Source of the DNA: Neisseria mucosa | GTDB lineage: Bacteria; Pseudomonadota; Gammaproteobacteria; Burkholderiales; Neisseriaceae | Length of the DNA stretch: 64,000 nt | Assembly (NCBI GenBank): GCA_003028315.1 | Contig: CP028150.1 | Span: 868,001 to 932,000 of the forward strand | Reading direction: 5' to 3' | In this document: piece after piece, positions 33,458-41,347 of the stretch | How the letters are laid out: each line of letters begins with the position of its first letter | How positions within the stretch are numbered: position 1 is the stretch's first letter | Notes under the pieces: model-generated | Database searches by the model: none | What the model was told of the DNA's origin: nothing | Seen by the model: the letters and a program-made list of their open reading frames with translations, nothing else | Program-made: the position numbers and the translations under genes

Positions 33458-34531
33458 ATAGAAAACCGTAACGGCAGTACCGAATACCGCTACGACCCCT
33501 TGGGCAGGCGTACCGCCAAAATCCGCAACGGAGAAACCACCGTCTACCACTGGCAGGAAGACACCCTTTCCATTGAAAGCACCAACGGACAAAACACCCA
33601 TTACCTGTTCGAACCCGGTACATTCGAACCGTTGGCGCAATTTCAGACGACCTCGCCGATAGGCATAGAAAGGGAAGACAAACCCGCCGAGCCGTACAGC
33701 TACGACCCTGAAACCGATCCGCTGCTGAAAATCCCGCCCGAACCCCAAGAGCAGTCCGAAGCGCAGTCCGAATTGGTTTATTACCAACTCGACCATCTGG
33801 GCACGCCGATTGCCGCACACAATGCCAAAGGCGAAGCCGTATGGACGGCCGAATACGAAGCATGGGGCAGAATCCGCAAAGAAACCGTTTCAGACGGCCT
33901 CAAAGCTAACATTCCGTTCCGCTTTCAAGGTCAGTATTACGATAGAGAAAGCGGGCTGCACTACAACCGTTTCCGCTATTACGATCCTGAAATCGGGCGG
34001 TTTGTAAGTCAGGACCCGATTGGGTTGCGGGGCGGAACGAATCTGTTTGAGTATGCGCCGAATCCGATTATATGGGTTGATCCATTGGGCCTCTCAGCAT
34101 TTTCGTGCAACAAATTAACAGCCTGTGGATGTAAAGAAATATTAAAAAGTGAAAATGTAATTATTGGTAAGCATGGGGATATGAAAAAAATTGGTGGATT
34201 GAAAGATTCACATCATATTTATCAAGATGCAGCCGTTCGAAACATTCCTAATTATAAATATAATCATGCTATTGCTATTAGTATTCAAGGAAGAAACCCT
34301 GATGGCTCAACAAGAAATACACCGCATTATCGGGCAAATCGTGCTCAAGACAACTCATCTAAAGCAGGAATTTTAGGTGCGGAAACAGTAGTTGCCTATA
34401 ATCCTTTGAGAGCTGCAGGCCTAAGCGCAAAGGCTGCAAAATGTGCTACTTTGGAAGCTAGAAAATATCTAATTGGCCTAGGGGCTAATGCAGGTTCTTC
34501 AACTAATCAACTTTCAAGAAGAAGGAAATAA
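33458..34531 (+). CDS. Orphan Rhs C-terminal cassette with SHH-like nuclease tip (cassette 2)
   Basis: Rhs homology starts abruptly at 33458 (IENRNGSTEYRYDPLG) with an in-frame stop just before it and no ATG, only a TTG at 33500. The Rhs core is complete to DPIGLRGGTNLFEYAPNP and WVDPLGLS. The tip (about 140 residues) has GLKDSHHIYQDAAVRNIPNY and NTPHYRANRAQ, which fits an HNH-type toxin of the SHH or related group; this assignment is tentative. The frame is otherwise intact and an immunity gene follows 2 bases later. It is probably a silent module that can recombine onto a full rhs gene. Confidence 0.75.
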   Translation: MENRNGSTEYRYDPLGRRTAKIRNGETTVYHWQEDTLSIESTNGQNTHYLFEPGTFEPLAQFQTTSPIGIEREDKPAEPYSYDPETDPLLKIPPEPQEQSEAQSELVYYQLDHLGTPIAAHNAKGEAVWTAEYEAWGRIRKETVSDGLKANIPFRFQGQYYDRESGLHYNRFRYYDPEIGRFVSQDPIGLRGGTNLFEYAPNPIIWVDPLGLSAFSCNKLTACGCKEILKSENVIIGKHGDMKKIGGLKDSHHIYQDAAVRNIPNYKYNHAIAISIQGRNPDGSTRNTPHYRANRAQDNSSKAGILGAETVVAYNPLRAAGLSAKAAKCATLEARKYLIGLGANAGSSTNQLSRRRK

Positions 34532-34533
34532 AT

Positions 34534-34911
34534 ATGTTTACATTCCAAAGAAAAGAGAATTTTTTGGATCTTATAGAAGAATTTTTAAATTTATTGAACC
34601 AAAGAGATTTTAAACAGCTTGAAATTAAATTTCAGCTTAATAAAAATGTGTATGATGAAATTTTGGAAGACCTAGATTATGAAAATATTTCAGATAAAAA
34701 ATTATCATTAGCACCTAAAGAAATTGCGTTAACTGCGCAAAATGATAACAGACCAATATTTGAAATATATAAAATAAATAATAATGAAGAAATTATAGGG
34801 GTCGAAAGTTGTTTATATGCAGATAGTGAAGAAACTGACCTCACATTAGAAGGTTCTATTTATAAAAAAGATGGTAAATACATATTTATTTACCATGGTA
34901 TTCGTGCATAA
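34534..34911 (+). CDS. Probable immunity protein of cassette 2
   Basis: A 125-residue cytosolic acidic protein, 2 bases after the cassette 2 tip, with AAGGA before the start. The C-terminal part (LEGSIYKKDGKYIFIYHGIR) looks like a small alpha/beta fold. I recognise no family with confidence. The call rests on position and size. Confidence 0.6.
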   Translation: MFTFQRKENFLDLIEEFLNLLNQRDFKQLEIKFQLNKNVYDEILEDLDYENISDKKLSLAPKEIALTAQNDNRPIFEIYKINNNEEIIGVESCLYADSEETDLTLEGSIYKKDGKYIFIYHGIRA

Positions 34912-34968
34912 GTTTAATTTGAAGAATGCTGAGTAAAAAGTAGATTGGATTAAAAATGCAAAATATCA

Positions 34969-35009
34969 AGGCCGTCTGAAAGCTTGTCCCCCTTTTCAGA
35001 CGGCCTTTT
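34969..35009. terminator. Inverted uptake-sequence pair after cassette 2
   Basis: AAGGCCGTCTGAAAG and CTTTTCAGACGGCCTTTT-like arms (34969-35009) form a stem at the end of the second cassette. It uses the GCC dialect. Confidence 0.8.
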
Positions 35010-35052
35010 CAGTTAAAAATATCGGATCGCCATGAAGTAAAGACATTCGGGC
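35010..35052 (+). repeat. Cassette leader repeat, copy 1
   Basis: CAGTTAAAAATATCGGATCG, then CCATGAAGTAAAGACATTCG. The same leader with a few changes precedes cassettes 5 (37761) and 6 (39080), always between an uptake-sequence stem and the first rhs codons. It ends in the middle of rhs homology and has an in-frame stop. Confidence 0.85.
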
Positions 35053-35059
35053 AACTACC

Positions 35060-35914
35060 GAACCCTACAGCTACGAGCTCGAAACCGATCCGCTGCTGAA
35101 AATCCCGCCCGAACCCCAAGGGCAGTCCGAAGCGCAGCCTAAATTGGTTTATTACCAACTCGACCATCTCGGCACACCGATTGCCGCGCACAATGCAAAA
35201 GGCGAAGCCGTATGGACGGCCGAATACGAAGCATGGGGCAGAATCCGTAACAAAACCGTTTCAGACGACCTCAAAGCCAACATCCCGTTCCGCTTCCAAG
35301 GTCAGTACTACGACGAAGAAAGCGGGCTGCACTACAACCGTTTCCGGTATTACGACCCTGAAATCGGGCGGTTTGTGAGTCAGGACCCGATTGGGTTGAT
35401 GGGAGGGATGAATCTGTTTGAGTATGCACCGAATCCGACGTTATGGGTCGATTCACTTGGTTTGCATAAAAAGAAGCGTTGCTGTAATGGCGACCCTTGT
35501 TCAGGAAAAAATCCTTCTGCTACTGCAAGAAGGTGGCAAGGATCCGATCCGTACCCAGGAATAGATTCATATAAAAATGTCGTTGTCAAAGCAGGTACAG
35601 TTTTGTATACGTTGTATCCGCACGGTAATACACCTGGAAATTATTTTGTGACAGCAAAAGATGTCTTAGCAGCACGGACTGCGAGGGAATACAATGATTC
35701 TGTTCAAGTATCTCATAAAGAGAATACAGACGGAGGAAAGAATATACGAACCGCTTTACATGGTTTTATAGTAACAAAAGATACATGTATGGCTAAGGGA
35801 ATAACGAGGGCAAATCCACATTTAGGTAAAGGGGGGGCTACACAGTATTTCATTGAAAACATGGATAAAATAAATTTAAAATCAACCAATAAATTAATTA
35901 AATATGGTAAATGA
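35060..35914 (+). CDS. Orphan Rhs C-terminal cassette with unidentified tip (cassette 3)
   Basis: Rhs homology begins at EPYSYELETDPLLK with an in-frame TGA at 35033 and no ATG (TTG 35144 is the first alternative start). The core runs to DPIGLMGGMNLFEYAPNP and WVDSLGLH. The tip (about 150 residues) has GTVLYTLYPHGNTPGNYFVT (about 115-134 of the open frame from TTG), QVSHKENTDGG and GKGGATQYFIENMDK. These loosely recall ADP-ribosyltransferase-type toxins with a Gly-rich entry and G-Y-F-x-T segment, but I cannot assign it. A G7 run (35831-35837) lies near the 3' end. An immunity candidate overlaps the stop. Confidence 0.7.
   Translation, partial: EPYSYELETDPLLKIPPEPQGQSEAQPKLVYYQLDHLGTPIAAHNAKGEAVWTAEYEAWGRIRNKTVSDDLKANIPFRFQGQYYDEESGLHYNRFRYYDPEIGRFVSQDPIGLMGGMNLFEYAPNPTLWVDSLGLHKKKRCCNGDPCSGKNPSATARRWQGSDPYPGIDSYKNVVVKAGTVLYTLYPHGNTPGNYFVTAKDVLAARTAREYNDSVQVSHKENTDGGKNIRTALHGFIVTKDTCMAKGITRANPHLGKGGATQYFIENMDKINLKSTNKLIKYGK
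35831..35837. repeat. G7 tract in the coding region of the cassette 3 tip
   Basis: Seven G encode part of K-G-G-A about 25 codons before the stop. A change of one base would replace the end of the tip and alter the overlap with the next gene. Confidence 0.6.
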
Positions 35915-36338
35915 TATGAATAACTTACAAGTATCTATGAATCATAAAAAAATTACGATAGATAATAATATAGTGATTGATTTTATGGAGGAATTTCCTA
36001 ATAAATTAAAGGGGTTTTTTACACTTTCTGGAAACAGCTATGTATTTGATAGAGAAATTACATACCTAAGTGAAAAAGCAAATATAATAATCGTTATCTC
36101 TCATAAAATTAAAATTTATATCATATTTAAAGATTATATTTATTTAGATAATACTATACTTAATTCGAAGATTGTTCGTAGGTTTATTAAGAAATATCCT
36201 ATTTTGGCTTCAAGTTATGAGCTTATCAATCCAATGAAACTAGAATTTAAGAATTCGAATATCGTATGGGATTGTTTAAGTTTTACTTATGATGCAAAGC
36301 AAGCTGCAATAACCCTTTTGATCACTACATTAAATTAG
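35904..36338 (+). CDS. Probable immunity protein of cassette 3
   Basis: A 144-residue protein overlapping the end of the cassette 3 tip by 11 bases (ATG 35916 is an alternative start). It is rich in Ile, Asn and Lys, with alternating hydrophobic strands (IIIVISHKIKIYIIFKDYIY). No family is recognised. The call rests on position. Confidence 0.6.
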   Translation: MVNDMNNLQVSMNHKKITIDNNIVIDFMEEFPNKLKGFFTLSGNSYVFDREITYLSEKANIIIVISHKIKIYIIFKDYIYLDNTILNSKIVRRFIKKYPILASSYELINPMKLEFKNSNIVWDCLSFTYDAKQAAITLLITTLN

Positions 36339-36409
36339 CTAAATTCTTAAGAAATTTGTAGGCTTAGGATCATATGATTAATTGATCATAGTAATTACCA
36401 AATCGACCA

Positions 36410-37111
36410 TCGCGGCTCATCAATTGTCGCACACAATGAAAAAAGCGAAGTTGTATAGTTAGTCGAATACAAGGCTTCAAATTCAACATCCCGTTTCGCT
36501 TCCAAGGTCAGTATTACGACGAAGAAAGCGGGCTGCACTACAACCGTTTCCGGTATTACGACCCTGAAATCGGGCGGTTTGTGAGTCAGGATCCGATTGG
36601 GTTGAAAGGCGGAGGAAATTTGTATGCCTATGTTGTCAACCCGACTTTATGGATTGATCCATTGGGATTGGATCATAGAAGCGTCTTCTGGAACGCCGTA
36701 AAACACGATACGCACAGGGATAAATATCAGGTACATCATATTTTCCCGAAGGAGTTATATAATGATGAGGATAAAAATAAAAAAGCAAAAAAAATTTTAA
36801 AATGCCATGGGTTTGAGAGAGATGGAATCCATAATTTGATCGGACTTCCTAGAAATGAACATGACAACCCTAGGAAAAATGATGCTTGGTTCGGAGCTTC
36901 TAAGCATAATTCGAATCACTTTGGATATTCAAATGTAATTAGAAATGTAATTGAGAAAATAGGCTCTTCCGGTTCTTGCAGAGAGCAAAAATTAAAATTG
37001 ATTGCCTTGCAAAGAGGAGCGAGAGAAGCATTGAAAAAAGGAGAACCATTGATGCCTAAGGCTGGAGCAAAAGAATCATCATGGGATAATATATTCAAAT
37101 CATTTTATTAA
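36410..37111 (+). pseudogene. Degraded Rhs cassette with AHH-like nuclease tip (cassette 4)
   Basis: The upstream rhs sequence (about 36390-36485) is corrupted and contains stops (TAGTTAG). Clean homology resumes at about 36487 (IPFRFQGQYYDEESGLHYN) and runs to DPIGLKGGGNLYAYVVNP and WIDPLGLD. The tip is intact: YQVHHIFPKELYND, GIHNLIGLPRNEHD and KHNSNHFGYS form a typical HNH/endonuclease VII (AHH-like) site. The only start is GTG 36581. The tip could be revived by recombination through the conserved core. An immunity gene follows. Confidence 0.8.
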
Positions 37112-37126
37112 TGGAAAGGTAATACA

Positions 37127-37684
37127 ATGACAAATATTGATTTTGAAAAATACCAATTTTTAGTGGAGCAAGAACTGACGCGTTATAAAGAATTAATTGC
37201 GTCTAAAGGATTTTTAAGTGGTTCGTTTTCGTTAGAGGGTTATGAAATTACGCATAGCCAAAAAGAAGCCTATGATTTATATACTGTCGAAGAACCACCT
37301 GCACCTTATTTTAGTTATCCTGATTTAATTGGGGACGTTGTACCGAGTTGCTTTACCCCTTTTTATGATGTTGAAGAGATTGATGAAAGAGTTAATAACT
37401 TATGGAGTAGTATCTCAGACAACTTATGGGAATATGTTTACAAAGAAATAAAAAACCTTGATTTAGATCGGAAAGAGTTGGAGGATATAGATGGGTTTAT
37501 TTATAATGATTTTCTAAGTATCATAGCTTATAAATCTTTTTCTCAAATACCTAGTAAAAAAATAAATGAAAATAGAAAAATGTTCTTAGAGAAACAAATT
37601 GAGGTTTATAAAAATGGTGGTTTCCCTTGTGGTTGGAAAGGGGAGTTTCCGGATGGTGTAATGGTTGTTTATTCGCCTGAATAA
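37127..37684 (+). CDS. Probable immunity protein of cassette 4
   Basis: A 185-residue acidic cytosolic protein, 15 bases after the cassette 4 tip, with GGAAAGG before ATG 37127. It contains VEEPPAPYFSYPDLIG and the C-terminal GGFPCGWKGEFPDGVMVVYS. I do not recognise the family. The call rests on position, size and codon character. Confidence 0.65.
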   Translation: MTNIDFEKYQFLVEQELTRYKELIASKGFLSGSFSLEGYEITHSQKEAYDLYTVEEPPAPYFSYPDLIGDVVPSCFTPFYDVEEIDERVNNLWSSISDNLWEYVYKEIKNLDLDRKELEDIDGFIYNDFLSIIAYKSFSQIPSKKINENRKMFLEKQIEVYKNGGFPCGWKGEFPDGVMVVYSPE

Positions 37685-37718
37685 CTGTTTGTCTTTCTAT
37701 TTGTCAAAAAGTAAAGTA

Positions 37719-37760
37719 AGGCCGTCTGAAAAGCTTGCCCTCTTTATCAGACGGCTTTTT
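37719..37760. terminator. Inverted uptake-sequence pair after cassette 4
   Basis: AAGGCCGTCTGAAAAG and TCAGACGGCTTTTT form a stem at 37719-37760 before the second leader repeat. Confidence 0.75.
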
Positions 37761-37806
37761 CAGTTAAAAGTATTGTATCGCCATGAAGTAAAGACATTCG
37801 GGCGAC
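37761..37806 (+). repeat. Cassette leader repeat, copy 2
   Basis: CAGTTAAAAGTATTGTATCG, then CCATGAAGTAAAGACATTCG. Near-identical to the copies at 35010 and 39080. Confidence 0.85.
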
Positions 37807-37810
37807 CGCC

Positions 37811-38614
37811 GAGCCGTACAGCTACGACCCCGAAACCGATCCGCTGCTGAAAATCCCGCCCGAACCCCAAGGGCAGTCCGAAGCGCAGCCCGAATTGGTT
37901 TATCTCGATCATCTCGGCACGCCGATTGCCGCACACAATGTAAAAGGCGAAGCCGTATGGACGGCCGAATACGAAGCATGGGGCAGAATCCGTAACAAAA
38001 CCGTTTCAGACGGCCTCAAAGCCAACATCCCGTTCCGCTTCCAAGGTCAGTATTACGACGAAGAAAGCGGGCTGCACTACAACCGTTTCCGGTATTACGA
38101 CCCTGAAATCGGGCGGTTTGTAAATCTGGATCCGATTGGGTTGATGGGTGGGATAAATGTTTATGTTTATGCACCTAATCCAATTAGGTGGGTAGATCCT
38201 AATGGTCTTTCTCCCGTTTCTCAAAATTGTCGCAACACAAAATACTCCAGAGGAGAGGTCATTACCAAAGTAACAGCTATTGTTAAACTCCATCAAAATC
38301 AAATTAAAAAAGTAGCTCCCGATGCCCACGTTGGATTAAGGGGAAGTTTGGTAACGGGAAAAAGAGGAAACGGAACCCCTTGGGATCAAATTGAATCAGA
38401 TATTGATGCTTGGGTTGCTTCAAAAACTTTATTTGATGGCAATAATCGGTACCCAAGAGAATTGAAACCTGTTGAAAATTCAATTAATACAGCGATTAAA
38501 ACAGCACTTCCTTGTTTGAGGCGGGGAGGAAAAGTTTTCTCTTTTAAAACTCAAAGGCATAATTTCATCGAAGGTGCTAGAGCCAGAAGCGAAAGAATTA
38601 TTACAATATTTTAA
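37811..38614 (+). CDS. Orphan Rhs cassette with nucleotidyltransferase-like tip (cassette 5)
   Basis: Rhs homology begins at EPYSYDPETDPLLK after a leader repeat, with no ATG (TTG 37895 is the first alternative). Six bases are lost at VYLDHLG compared with VYYQLDHLG. The core ends DPIGLMGGINVYVYAPNP and WVDPNGLS. The tip (about 140 residues) has HVGLRGSLVTGKRGNG followed after about ten residues by ESDIDAWVASK. This G-S then D-x-D order matches the nucleotidyltransferase fold, which transfers nucleotides to RNA or protein in known toxins. The gap between GS and DxD is longer than usual, so the call is tentative. An immunity candidate follows. Confidence 0.7.
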   Translation, partial: EPYSYDPETDPLLKIPPEPQGQSEAQPELVYLDHLGTPIAAHNVKGEAVWTAEYEAWGRIRNKTVSDGLKANIPFRFQGQYYDEESGLHYNRFRYYDPEIGRFVNLDPIGLMGGINVYVYAPNPIRWVDPNGLSPVSQNCRNTKYSRGEVITKVTAIVKLHQNQIKKVAPDAHVGLRGSLVTGKRGNGTPWDQIESDIDAWVASKTLFDGNNRYPRELKPVENSINTAIKTALPCLRRGGKVFSFKTQRHNFIEGARARSERIITIF

Positions 38615-38635
38615 ATAATTTAAGGTTTTTTAAAG

Positions 38636-39013
38636 ATGACTTACGAAGAACAATTGGTTTCCCTAAAAAAATCAAAGAATTTCTATGTTTACATTTATGA
38701 GTGGATTGATTTATTAGATTTTTGCAAAGTTAGCAATTTAAATCCACAGGATGCCGAGTATCAAATTATTACTACAGCTTTTAGACATGCTGGCTGGAAA
38801 GGGGATGGTATTTTAACAGAAATTTGGATTCCTCCTTTTGCTGTTGGAGCTATTTTAGAAGAACCTATCAATTATGCTGATGAGCTATGGAAGTCATGGC
38901 AGAATGGATTAATTTTATGGCATGTTAAACAGAGGGAGGATGGTTTATCTTTTATTGGTTCACCTAAAAAATTATTAATTCCTGATGTTGGGATAGATAA
39001 GGTTGTTAGTTAA
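38636..39013 (+). CDS. Probable immunity protein of cassette 5
   Basis: A 125-residue cytosolic protein, 21 bases after the cassette 5 tip. It contains AFRHAGWKGDGILTEIWIPPF (about 50-70; given in part) and several Trp. No family is recognised with confidence. The call rests on position. Confidence 0.65.
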   Translation: MTYEEQLVSLKKSKNFYVYIYEWIDLLDFCKVSNLNPQDAEYQIITTAFRHAGWKGDGILTEIWIPPFAVGAILEEPINYADELWKSWQNGLILWHVKQREDGLSFIGSPKKLLIPDVGIDKVVS

Positions 39014-39079
39014 TTATTATTAAAGTGAGTTAAGGCTTAGAGAGATTGATATTTTGAGGAATTGGTTGCCTGTCCTTTT

Positions 39080-39123
39080 CAGTTAAAAATATTGTATCGC
39101 CATGAAGTAAAGACATTCGGGCG
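39080..39123 (+). repeat. Cassette leader repeat, copy 3
   Basis: CAGTTAAAAATATTGTATCG, then CCATGAAGTAAAGACATTCG, directly before the sixth rhs fragment. A partial uptake-sequence remnant (CTGTCCTTTT) precedes it. Confidence 0.85.
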
Positions 39124-39130
39124 ACCGCCG

Positions 39131-39510
39131 AGCCGTACAGCTACGACCCCGAAACCGATCCGCTGCTGAAAATCCCGCCCGAACCCCAAGAGCAGTCCGA
39201 AGCGCAGCCCGACTTGGTTTATTACCAACTCGACCATCTCGGCACACCGATTGCCGCACACAATGCAAAAGGCGAAGCCGTATGGACGGCCGAACACGAA
39301 GCATGGGGCAGAATCCGTAACGAAACCGTTTCAGAAGGCCTCAAAGTCCACGTTCTGTTCAGTATCATGATGAAAAGAACAGGCTGCACTACAACCGTTT
39401 TGTTATTACAACCAAAAGAATGCTGGATGAAATTGAAAAAAACCGGGGATTTAACAACAAGGGATTTGTTGAGAAAAGGCTGGGGGGATATAAACAAAAA
39501 GGCCGTCTGA
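39131..39510 (+). pseudogene. Rhs cassette remnant without tip (cassette 6)
   Basis: Rhs homology runs from EPYSYDPETDPLLK to AWGRIRNETVSEGLK, then decays through a frameshifted and deleted version of QYYDEESGLHYNRFRYY. It then joins a copy of the 3' end of the Tdi1-like immunity gene (LTTRDLLRKGWG at about 39450-39485). The toxin tip is missing. An extra G in the G6 run at 39482-39487 shifts the tail out of the original stop. Confidence 0.8.
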
Positions 39511-39515
39511 AAAAC
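39441..39515 (+). repeat. Direct repeat A, left part (copy of the end of the Tdi1-like gene)
   Basis: It matches 48961-49034: the last codons of the immunity gene plus AACAAAAAGGCCGTCTGAAA. The match continues after the IS3 insertion at 40766-40872 (against 49035-49141). Confidence 0.85.
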
Positions 39516-39571
39516 TGAACTGCACCCCAAAAGTTGGACATCCCCTCCAACTCACAAGGTGCAGTTTTTTT

Positions 39572-39856
39572 ATGAGCAAATATACATTACACTTCAAATA
39601 CCAAGCCGTACTCCACTACCTGCATATACGCAGCCAACAGCGTACCGCAGACCACTACGGCATTTCCCGAACCCACCTGAGACGATGGATACGCGCCTAT
39701 CAAGAAGGCGGTATCGGCGCACTCGAACATCCCCAATCCAAAACCATGCCCCAACACCGCAAAAACCCCTTCATCGCAGATAAACCCGACCAAGAAAAAC
39801 GCAGGCAGAGCTTATTGAAGAGTTGTGCTATATGCGCGCAGAGGTCGCCTACCTAA
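39572..39856 (+). CDS. IS3-family OrfA, frameshifted copy
   Basis: A 94-residue frame beginning MSKYTLHFKYQAVLHYLH with the helix-turn-helix ADHYGISRTHLRRWIRAYQ. After DKPDQEK the sequence leaves the copy 2 frame because the A6 run is A5 here, so the leucine-zipper end is lost. The usual -1 frameshift to OrfB is no longer possible from this frame. Confidence 0.8.
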   Translation: MSKYTLHFKYQAVLHYLHIRSQQRTADHYGISRTHLRRWIRAYQEGGIGALEHPQSKTMPQHRKNPFIADKPDQEKRRQSLLKSCAICAQRSPT

Positions 39857-40721
39857 AGGAGTTAAAAGCCCTCAGCCAAAAGCAGACCGCAAAGGACAAA
39901 GCCAAACCGTCCAAACACTGAGGGCGCAACACCCGCTCAAATACCTGCTGCACATCGCAAACCTGCCCAAAAGCAGCTTTTACTACCATCACCAAGACCG
40001 ACCCGATCCCGATGAAGCCGACAAAGCCCTCCTTGTCGAAACCTACCGGCGGCATAAAGGACGCTACGGACAAAGGCGCATTGCCGCAGCATTGGGTTGG
40101 AACCGCAAAAAAGCGGCGCGGTTGATGAAGCAGTTGGAACTGAAAGCCCTCATACGGGCGAAAAAAGCCTACCGCCATCCCGCTATGGGCGAAATATCGG
40201 AAAACCTCCTCAAACGCCGGTTCAAAGCCCGAAAGCCCAACGAAAAATGGCTGACCGACGTTACCGAACTCAAAGGAAAAGACGGCAAATTGTACCTCTC
40301 GCCAATCTTGGACTTGTTCAACCGCGAGATCGTCGCCTACGCCATGAGCCGCAGAGCCGACAGCGAAATGGTGAAGGAAATGCTCGAAAAAGCCGCACTC
40401 CGTCTGACTGATAAAGGAACGATGCTTCATTCGGACCAAGGTGTGCTGTACCGTACGGCGGGGTATAGGGAATTGCTTGCGGAGCATTCCATGGTTCAAA
40501 GCATGTCGCGAAAGGCGAACTGTTGGGACAATGCGCCGATGGAAAGCTTCTTTGCGGTGTTGAAGACGGAGTGTTTCTATAACGCAGGTGAATTGACGGT
40601 AGATGAATTGATGAAGCAGATAGATGACTATATGGATTACTACAACCGGGAGCGTTGCAGTTTGAAATTGAAAAAGCTGAGTCCTGTCGCATACAGAACC
40701 CAGCTTGCACAGAGCGCCTGA
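39825..40721 (+). CDS. IS3-family OrfB transposase, copy 1
   Basis: A frame of about 298 residues with an HTH_21-type region (YRRHKGRYGQRRIAAALGWN), the integrase core NEKWLTDVTELKG (catalytic Asp), MLHSDQGVLYRT (Asp) and NCWDNAPMESFFAVLKTE (Glu). IS150-group elements make this as an OrfAB fusion by -1 frameshifting. In this copy the fusion is blocked by the deletion in OrfA. Confidence 0.85.
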   Translation: MLYARRGRLPKGVKSPQPKADRKGQSQTVQTLRAQHPLKYLLHIANLPKSSFYYHHQDRPDPDEADKALLVETYRRHKGRYGQRRIAAALGWNRKKAARLMKQLELKALIRAKKAYRHPAMGEISENLLKRRFKARKPNEKWLTDVTELKGKDGKLYLSPILDLFNREIVAYAMSRRADSEMVKEMLEKAALRLTDKGTMLHSDQGVLYRTAGYRELLAEHSMVQSMSRKANCWDNAPMESFFAVLKTECFYNAGELTVDELMKQIDDYMDYYNRERCSLKLKKLSPVAYRTQLAQSA

Positions 40722-40765
40722 ATAGGCTTTTATGAGTGTCCAAGATTTGGGGGCCAGTTCAAAAC

Positions 40766-41294
40766 CTTTCAGACGGCCTTTTACTTTTAAATTTTGTAAG
40801 TGATTGTACTACTGAGCAAAACAGGAGTTAGCAGGCTAAAATACTAGCGTTATGAATTTAACATAATATAAATTAATTTCCTTTTCCCTATTCTTCTACA
40901 AATTCCGCTGTTTTGTTCCTATATGTCAAATGAGAATTAATGATACTCAAGAGAGTGTGCTCATAGTACTCCAATTTTTAGTATCAAATCAATAGGTTTT
41001 AAGCTGCTTAATTTTACTGTAACTCTACCACTGAATTAATGAGTGATGGAATAGTGTCTAGGGAAAATAGCTTCTACTATACTAAGTACCTCCAACTTCT
41101 TTGAGATAAGTACCTTAGCAGTTTATAAATACCATTACAAACAAATGCTAACGGAAGAGTAGGGCAGTAGCTAGCACTAGCCCAGTAACTGTGAACAGTA
41201 ATTAAGCTGATGTAACGATGTGATTAAAAATCCATAAGTAGAACAATATTTAGCAGACTACCAAGCACACTTGGAAAAAGTATTTGGCTAATGG
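40766..41294. other. Non-coding stretch: right part of direct repeat A, then no recognisable feature
   Basis: The first 107 bases (to 40872) repeat 49035-49141. The remainder is A/T-rich with many stops in all frames, and I see no gene or RNA. Confidence 0.6.
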
Positions 41295-41327
41295 CAAAAA
41301 AGGTAGGGAAAATGCCCACCTTTTTTA
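41295..41327. terminator. Terminator of the histidine phosphatase gene
   Basis: AAAAAAGGTAGGG and CCCACCTTTTTT pair around a short A/T loop, just past the end of the minus-strand gene. Confidence 0.75.
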
Positions 41328-41347
41328 TTATTGTTGAATGGTTGTGA

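Larger units (their letters stand above)
39516..40761 (+). mobile_element. IS3-family insertion sequence, copy 1
   Basis: Ends TGAACTGCACCCC and GGGGGCCAGTTCA are bounded by AAAC on both sides (39512-39515 and 40762-40765), a likely target duplication. It is 1246 bp, one base shorter than copy 2, owing to a lost A in the frameshift region of the transposase. It inserted into direct repeat A. Confidence 0.88.

Noticed and set aside
34969..39123. Repeated short sequences between cassettes as a possible CRISPR array.
   Set aside because: Only three copies, more than 1 kb apart, with genes between. There are no regular spacers and no cas genes.
40873..41290. Possible small RNA or gene in the gap before the histidine phosphatase.
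   Set aside because: No open frame, promoter or stable stem beyond the terminator could be supported by eye.
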